From Nemertoderma westbladi (lineage: Eukaryota; Xenacoelomorpha; Nemertodermatida; Nemertodermatidae): DNA of 23,525 nucleotides. Positions 19,274 to 23,525 of the stretch are shown here, one piece after another. The stretch is from positions 1 to 23,525 of the forward strand of contig JAUCBJ010005234.1 of NCBI GenBank assembly GCA_032718475.1, written 5' to 3'. The notes beneath the pieces are model-generated. The model made no database searches and had not been told where the DNA came from. It saw nothing but the letters and a program-made list of their open reading frames with translations. Each line of letters begins with the position of its first letter. Within the stretch, counting starts at the first letter, position 1. The position numbers were made by a program, and so were the translations under genes.

Positions 19274-19951
19274 ATGGATGATATGTATCAAGAATCTAGT
19301 TCCACACCAGCACCGACATTGTCTGATTTTTATTCCCCATCACCAAGTTCGATTGGATCGGATATCGTATTCGAGTCGGACACTGATAAGACCAATTCTC
19401 TAACTAAACGTTCACGAAAAGAAATGCTATTCAAGCATTGTCTTCATGAGGACCTCTTAGAAAGCGAAAGCATTTGGGTTATTGATTACTCAATATATGA
19501 ATCGTTGATTAACAGGCCTGGGTATAAACAGTTAGATCGCTCGAATTTACTGTCAAACTGTCAATATAGAAAAAGAAAAGTCGTTTCGATATATTGTTTT
19601 ACTGAAAAAATAGAATTCGTTAATTGGTTTGCGTCAGAATCGAGATGGGACAGTTTGCGAGCAATTTATTTTTCAAATCAACTTCAGTATGAATTTTGTT
19701 TAATATATTATGATTCAGAAAATCAATTCAGATGGGATCAAATGAAGTTGATAGATCGCGAATATGAAAAAATAAATGCTGGCATGGGAGTGACAATGTA
19801 TTTTGGCGAAAATTTCCACGATCCAAGAAACCGAATGGTCATACATGCATCAAAAAATGATATCAATTATCTGTTGGGGACTATTAAAATGTTCAAAAAA
19901 CTTACGGGATCTTTAAAGCACCATACTACCAGGGCAAGTTTTCTCTTTTAA
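19274..19951 (+). CDS. Orphan 225-residue protein between the inverted arms
   Basis: An uninterrupted single-exon ORF starts in a favourable context (AAACAATGG, A at -3 and G at +4) and ends at TAA. Residues 1-40 are Ser/Pro/Asp-rich and acidic (TLSDFYSPSPSSIGSD, ESDTD). A short basic cluster follows (TKRSRKE, about 44-50), then a mixed, aromatic-rich globular part (about 55-225) containing WVIDYSIYESL, VNWFASESRWDSLRAIYF and MKLIDREYEKINAGMGVTMYF. No signal peptide or membrane helix is evident. I recognise no family. The intact frame contrasts with the broken elements around it, which argues for recent arrival or selection. It could be a captured host gene, an unknown element protein, an old viral insertion or, less likely, an exon. 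The function is unknown. Confidence 0.6.
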   Translation: MDDMYQESSSTPAPTLSDFYSPSPSSIGSDIVFESDTDKTNSLTKRSRKEMLFKHCLHEDLLESESIWVIDYSIYESLINRPGYKQLDRSNLLSNCQYRKRKVVSIYCFTEKIEFVNWFASESRWDSLRAIYFSNQLQYEFCLIYYDSENQFRWDQMKLIDREYEKINAGMGVTMYFGENFHDPRNRMVIHASKNDINYLLGTIKMFKKLTGSLKHHTTRASFLF

Positions 19952-20580
19952 GGTGGAATTCCCGCGCTCTCGTCAACGTGGTTATCATATTGATACGGTT
20001 TGTTTGGTGTAGTGCGGGTCGACCTCAGGTGACGAATGAAATCAATAACAACAGTTATTACAGTACGAGCTTTCTAGTAACACGGGTTCTTCAGGTTATT
20101 ATTGCTGTATATATAGGAATTATGTATGAACATAGAAACCACTGCACTAAACTGCTGGACTACAGTACTGCAGTATTACAGTATATAAGGTCTAATTCGG
20201 TACTGGTCCCGTATGCGTACACGGGATACTACACCCCGCCACCAAATTTTTTGTACTAGCTAGTTTTTGATAATTTCTTTTTTTGATATGTTCTAGAACT
20301 TATTAGCTATTTGCTTATAAAAAACATAATGTTCAAGAACAAATATTTTTATTCTGGAATATATTAAAAAAAAGTTTGTTTTCGGCCTGGTTTGGAAACG
20401 TCCTGAACAAAAGAACGACATACGTGTGTTTTGTGTCTTACGACGTAATGCAAAAACATTGAGAGCAATACTCCAGGCAAATGTTAATTAATGGTGGCAC
20501 TGAAATTCATTCCGATGAATGGGCTGCTCGCTTATTGTGGTACTTCCGTAGGCATAACCAACAGAAAACGTCCATGGAGA
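19952..20580. other. Spacer with three TTCNNGAA palindromes
   Basis: No recognised gene is present. A 93-codon frame (19978-20259) lacks known motifs. TTCTAGAA (20291-20298), TTCAAGAA (20332-20339) and TTCTGGAA (20352-20359) lie within 69 bp and resemble heat-shock-element core pairs. The first is embedded in TGTTCTAGAAC..TTAGCTA, shared with 2911-2929. Confidence 0.5.
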
Positions 20581-20889
20581 GCAGCAAATAGCATTAAGAC
20601 CAATCGTGCCAGTGGAGTAGATGGTGTCCCCCCTGAGGTCTTTAAAATACCTGAGTGTTTAAAGCTCATCTATCCCATCATAGTAGACATGTACCGAACA
20701 ACTAGAGTCCCACAAGAAATGAAAACAAATAAGTTGGTGCCAGTTCCCGAGAAGGGCAACCTAACACTCTATGGTTCTTTTCAGGGAATCTCATCGATCA
20801 CGATTGCTGCAAAGCTATACAATAGAATTCTATTAATTCGCATCAGGGATCCCATTGAGAGACTTCTCTGTGGAAATCAGAATGGGTTC
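20581..20889 (+). pseudogene. Non-LTR reverse transcriptase fragment (copy 2, 5' part)
   Basis: These 103 codons are homologous to 2391-2703, with the same fingers segment (SIKTNRASGVDGVPPEVF), QEMKTNKLVPVP, GISSITIAAKLYNRIL and IRDPIERLL..NQNGF. Unlike copy 1 it has no internal stop here. The frame runs on upstream to 20491, but that part has no counterpart in copy 1. At GGGTTC (20889) homology stops abruptly and the sequence of the TTAA element (copy B) begins. The catalytic palm motifs are therefore lost from this copy. Confidence 0.9.
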
Positions 20890-20894
20890 AATTT

Positions 20895-21825
20895 TTGTCT
20901 AGATCCGACCGAAAAATAAATTTTCGAAAAAATGTACTGAGGTGGTTATATTGCAGCACCAAAATTACAAATAGTGCACAATTTTCACAAAATTTGAAAG
21001 TTACATTTTCGGCTAATTATTTTTCAATACAGGTTTTCTGGGGTGCAAAATACATTGGAAAATATTTAAAAATGCTATGACTACTATAAATGGCTGTTTA
21101 GTCCTCTCTGCGTAGGAAAAAAATGAAAAAAACAAGTATCCCGCTCTTTTCAGTTAGAACACAACATTTTTAATTCACTTATACGATGCTATAAATTCAC
21201 ATTTTCAGGTTTTCGAGGGCGCTGATTCTAATGGAATACATTTCTAATATGCCAGATCATTGCTTCTTGTATTTTTCGGCGTAATTTGGCAAATTTTGGT
21301 GCTAGCACTAAATTTCGTATCCATCACCAAAAAGTACAAGTTTGCGATGTCCAGTGCTGTTTTTATTGATTCCATTGGATTCAGGACCCTCATAAACCCG
21401 TATAACGCAAGAAACAAGGTGATACTATCTACTTATCAATTTGCATATTTTCCAAAATTTGGTGCTGGCACAACAATTTTCACCCACCGGCGAAAAATAC
21501 AAGTTTGAGAACTCTTATGAAATTTTTACTGATTCCATTGAATTCAGAACCATCACAAACCCGTATAACGCAAGAAACAAGGTGACACAATCAATTGATA
21601 TATTTGATGGTTTTCAAAATTTGGTGCTAGCACCACATTTTGTACCCACATCCGAAAAATACAAGTTTGAGATGTCTAGTTCGATAATTATATTTTCCAT
21701 TGAATTCAGAACAGCCATAAACCTCTAAAACGCAAGAAATAAATTGTCACAAGCAATTTTATCTATTGAATGGATGTTCAAAATTTCGTGCTAGCACCAA
21801 AATTTGCACACAGCACCGAAAAATA
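20895..21825 (+). repeat. Right arm of the 930-bp inverted repeat
   Basis: Reverse-complement partner of 17163-18097. It shares the block GATCCGACCGAAAAA at the inner end and CAGCACCGAAAAATA at the outer end, with the tandem repeats in register. Confidence 0.93.
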
Positions 21826-21984
21826 CCAATATTTTTGAAAACGGTTTTCACTACTAGGAAGACAATATATTTTTAGGAAAAGTCATAAAATTTCAGATTC
21901 CCAACTGCGTTTGTTTCAGAATTATAATAAAAAAACCACGGGGGGGGGGGTCATATTGACCCCCCTCCGGGTTTAATAGGTTAA
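20895..21984 (+). mobile_element. TTAA-ended DNA element, copy B
   Basis: The inner part (20895-21825) is the inverted partner of copy A. It has four 163-bp units with palindrome centres at 21298, 21461, 21623 and 21787. An outer block (21826-21901) matches 14606-14680 inverted, then comes an 11-base G-run (21940-21950). A perfect hairpin, GGGGGGTCA (21945-21953) with TGACCCCCC (21957-21965), is followed by CCGGGTTTAATAGG and TTAA (21981-21984). This is a complete right end, while the left TTAA end seen in copy A is absent. It lies between two parts of a non-LTR retrotransposon, so it probably inserted there. Frames at 21260-21508 and 21441-21728 are repeat-driven shadows. Confidence 0.7.
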
Positions 21985-21985
21985 C

Positions 21986-22624
21986 TTTGAGAATCATCAG
22001 CAAGTCTCTGATCGGATGAGCATAAGCTCAAAGGATGGTATGCTTGAGCATGTGGACAGCTTCTGTTACCTGGTATCATGGATCCGGAAGTCAGGTGAGG
22101 ACCTTCGAATACGTAAGGGAAAGGTATGGGCAGCCTTGAATAGGCTTCCTAGGATTTGGAAGTCACCGAGAATTAATCGGAAACTTAAGGTCCGATTATT
22201 TAGAGCAGCAGTAGTTCCAGTACAGCTCTATGGGAGTCTATGCTGGGCTCTAACTGTTGAGGACACCAAATCTCTAGATGGCACATTCAAACGAATGCTA
22301 CGCCGGGTTCATTGTGTCAAGTACAATGCACACTTCTCCAACCAGACACTATATAAAATTGGAGGTGTCTTATTGGTTCCCCCAAGCTTGACACTAGAAC
22401 AAAATCGCCTCCGCTTAGCAGGACATTGCTTTCACCGTGAGGACCAGCCAGTGCATAATCTTGTGCTTTGGCAGCCTCATGGAGAGAATAAGCATAGTGG
22501 ACAGTACATGACATTCTTGAGACGCATCTTAAAGGACACTGGCCTTGAAGATGCGGATGATCTAGCAAATGTCATGGGTGATAGGGAGTTGTGGCGGTGC
22601 AATTTTGTTGACAAGCCGGCACAG
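21986..22624 (+). pseudogene. Non-LTR retrotransposon C-terminal domain
   Basis: The frame is open from just after a TAG at the element end (an ATG lies at 22016) to 22735. The part up to DKPAQ (22624) matches the region C-terminal to the RT palm in RTE-like invertebrate elements: HVDSFCYLVSWI, RIRKGKVWAALNRL, KLKVRLFRAAVVPVQLYGSLCWALT, LDGTFKRMLRRV, LRLAGHCFHREDQPVHNLVLWQP (given in pieces) and DTGLEDADDL. The tail after 22625 contains a TATATATATA run and looks like 3' terminal or flanking DNA. It probably belongs to the same insertion as 20581-20889, with the RT palm and thumb missing from between. No endonuclease domain was seen. Confidence 0.85.
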
Positions 22625-23057
22625 CATTATTTATATATATATGTAATACATAATAATGCAGTTGCAATGCAGCATGCTGATAGTATAAGTAGTAATTATA
22701 AAAATAATGGTAATATTACAGTGTTTCTAATATAAGAGCGTTGCTTTATTGGACCCTTAGGCCCACTAATAAGTCAGTTAATGGGCCAGACTCTATCTGA
22801 TAAAACCCCACATGCTAAAGATAACCCCACTTAATTGTATGTTCTAAACTAACTATTTTGTTTCAAAATCTGGCAAAACAACAGATATCAAATTGAATGG
22901 TATAAAATGCGATCTACCTCTAAAGATATGTGCCCAAACATATTATACGTTTTTTAGATAATATTTAGTCAAAAAATAGATCGCATTACTCAACATTTCT
23001 TAAAATATTCAGTTTTTTTCGTTTTTCTCAAAACTACAAAAATCGACTTAGGGGGTT
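22625..23057. other. AT-rich spacer
   Basis: No recognised gene. A TA-rich microsatellite at about 22630-22642 may mark the end of the non-LTR element; RTE-type elements often end in short repeats rather than poly-A. Confidence 0.5.
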
Positions 23058-23525
23058 TTGTCGAATTACCATCGCATTGTTGTCCTCGCTTGTCGACTCG
23101 CATCCCTCTTGTATCAGTCTGTGTTCCCCGTTCACAAGAGATCCGCCCATCTCCGACGGATCTGGTGTAATCTGCTGGATTGCCGCCTCCTGGATGGTCG
23201 CATCCGTCTCGCTACACTCCCCTTCTCTGAACTTTGGGGTATCCCTTCGAGTTCACTCATCTTTTGTCGGTGAGTCTCTCGTTGGTTCATCTATCACAGC
23301 TACGGTGCCAGTTTTCACTTCGGCTTTGAGGCTTCAGTATTCATTGCGATTGGATCCTGGTTGGCCTGAGATCCCGAACTTTCAACGTGGTGGTGCATTT
23401 CCTATGTGATGCCACTAGAGAATACTGAGTGGCCGTAGGCCTGATAAAACCATAGTCAATTTAGTGCTGGACGTTGTTAATAGTCTCTTGTTTTAGATCA
23501 CCTGTATACTGATTATAGCACAGTA
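23058..23525. other. GC-richer segment with unassigned frames
   Basis: Composition rises to mid-GC between about 23080 and 23410. Overlapping plus frames (23077-23409, 110 codons; 23058-23273, 71 codons) and an Arg-rich minus frame are open, none with a domain I recognise. It may be part of another decayed element continuing past the window edge. Confidence 0.35.

Overview
The window is eukaryotic and almost certainly from an animal: there are no operons or bacterial-style gene packing, and the DNA is AT-rich and dominated by decayed transposable elements and tandem repeats. The non-LTR reverse transcriptase fragments, the BEL/Pao and Ty3/gypsy fragments, a tRNA-derived SINE head, TTAA-ended DNA elements, long poly-G tracts and three copies of the palindrome GTAGGCCTAC suggest an invertebrate, perhaps marine. 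The species cannot be fixed from the sequence alone. I see no intact, recognisable host gene.

Layout. 1-1170: AT-rich DNA carrying seven copies of one 14-base motif (GTAACGTCCGACAC). 1500-1725: a GC-rich island of unknown nature. 1816-2310: a truncated TTAA-ended DNA element (copy C) abutting a non-LTR reverse transcriptase fragment (2315-2847). 3284-3356: a short 30-bp repeat. 3790-5669: a 1.9-kb G-rich minisatellite. 5682-6000: a 72-bp tandem repeat. 6000-6600: a possible LTR end with hairpins. 6825-10144: minus-strand retroelement remains, with a BEL/Pao gag-protease part (8950-10144), unassigned reading frames and minisatellites of 99 and 81 bp. 10459-10985: a degenerate tandem repeat. 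11488-13077 (minus): a broken gag-like frame with two CCHC zinc knuckles. 13082-14106 (plus): a broken Ty3/gypsy RT/RNase H segment.

14606-21984 is the most structured part. Two copies of one DNA element (A, minus; B, plus) form inverted arms of about 930 bp (17163-18097 and 20895-21825). They flank a 2.8-kb interval holding an uninterrupted 225-codon orphan ORF (19274-19951). Each copy carries a 163-bp tandem repeat whose units centre on the palindrome GGTGCTAGCACC. Each has a TTAA end with a G-run and a GGGGTCA/TGACCCC hairpin, which looks like a non-autonomous piggyBac-type element. Copy A is interrupted by about 2.3 kb that includes a tRNA-like SINE head. Copy B sits inside a non-LTR retrotransposon: RT palm at 20581-20889, C-terminal domain at 21986-22624.

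The parts do not form a pathway. The region reads as a graveyard of nested elements. The points most worth following up are the repeated 14-mer, the TTAA family with its palindromic 163-bp repeats, the orphan ORF between the inverted arms, and the quadruplex-prone minisatellite.
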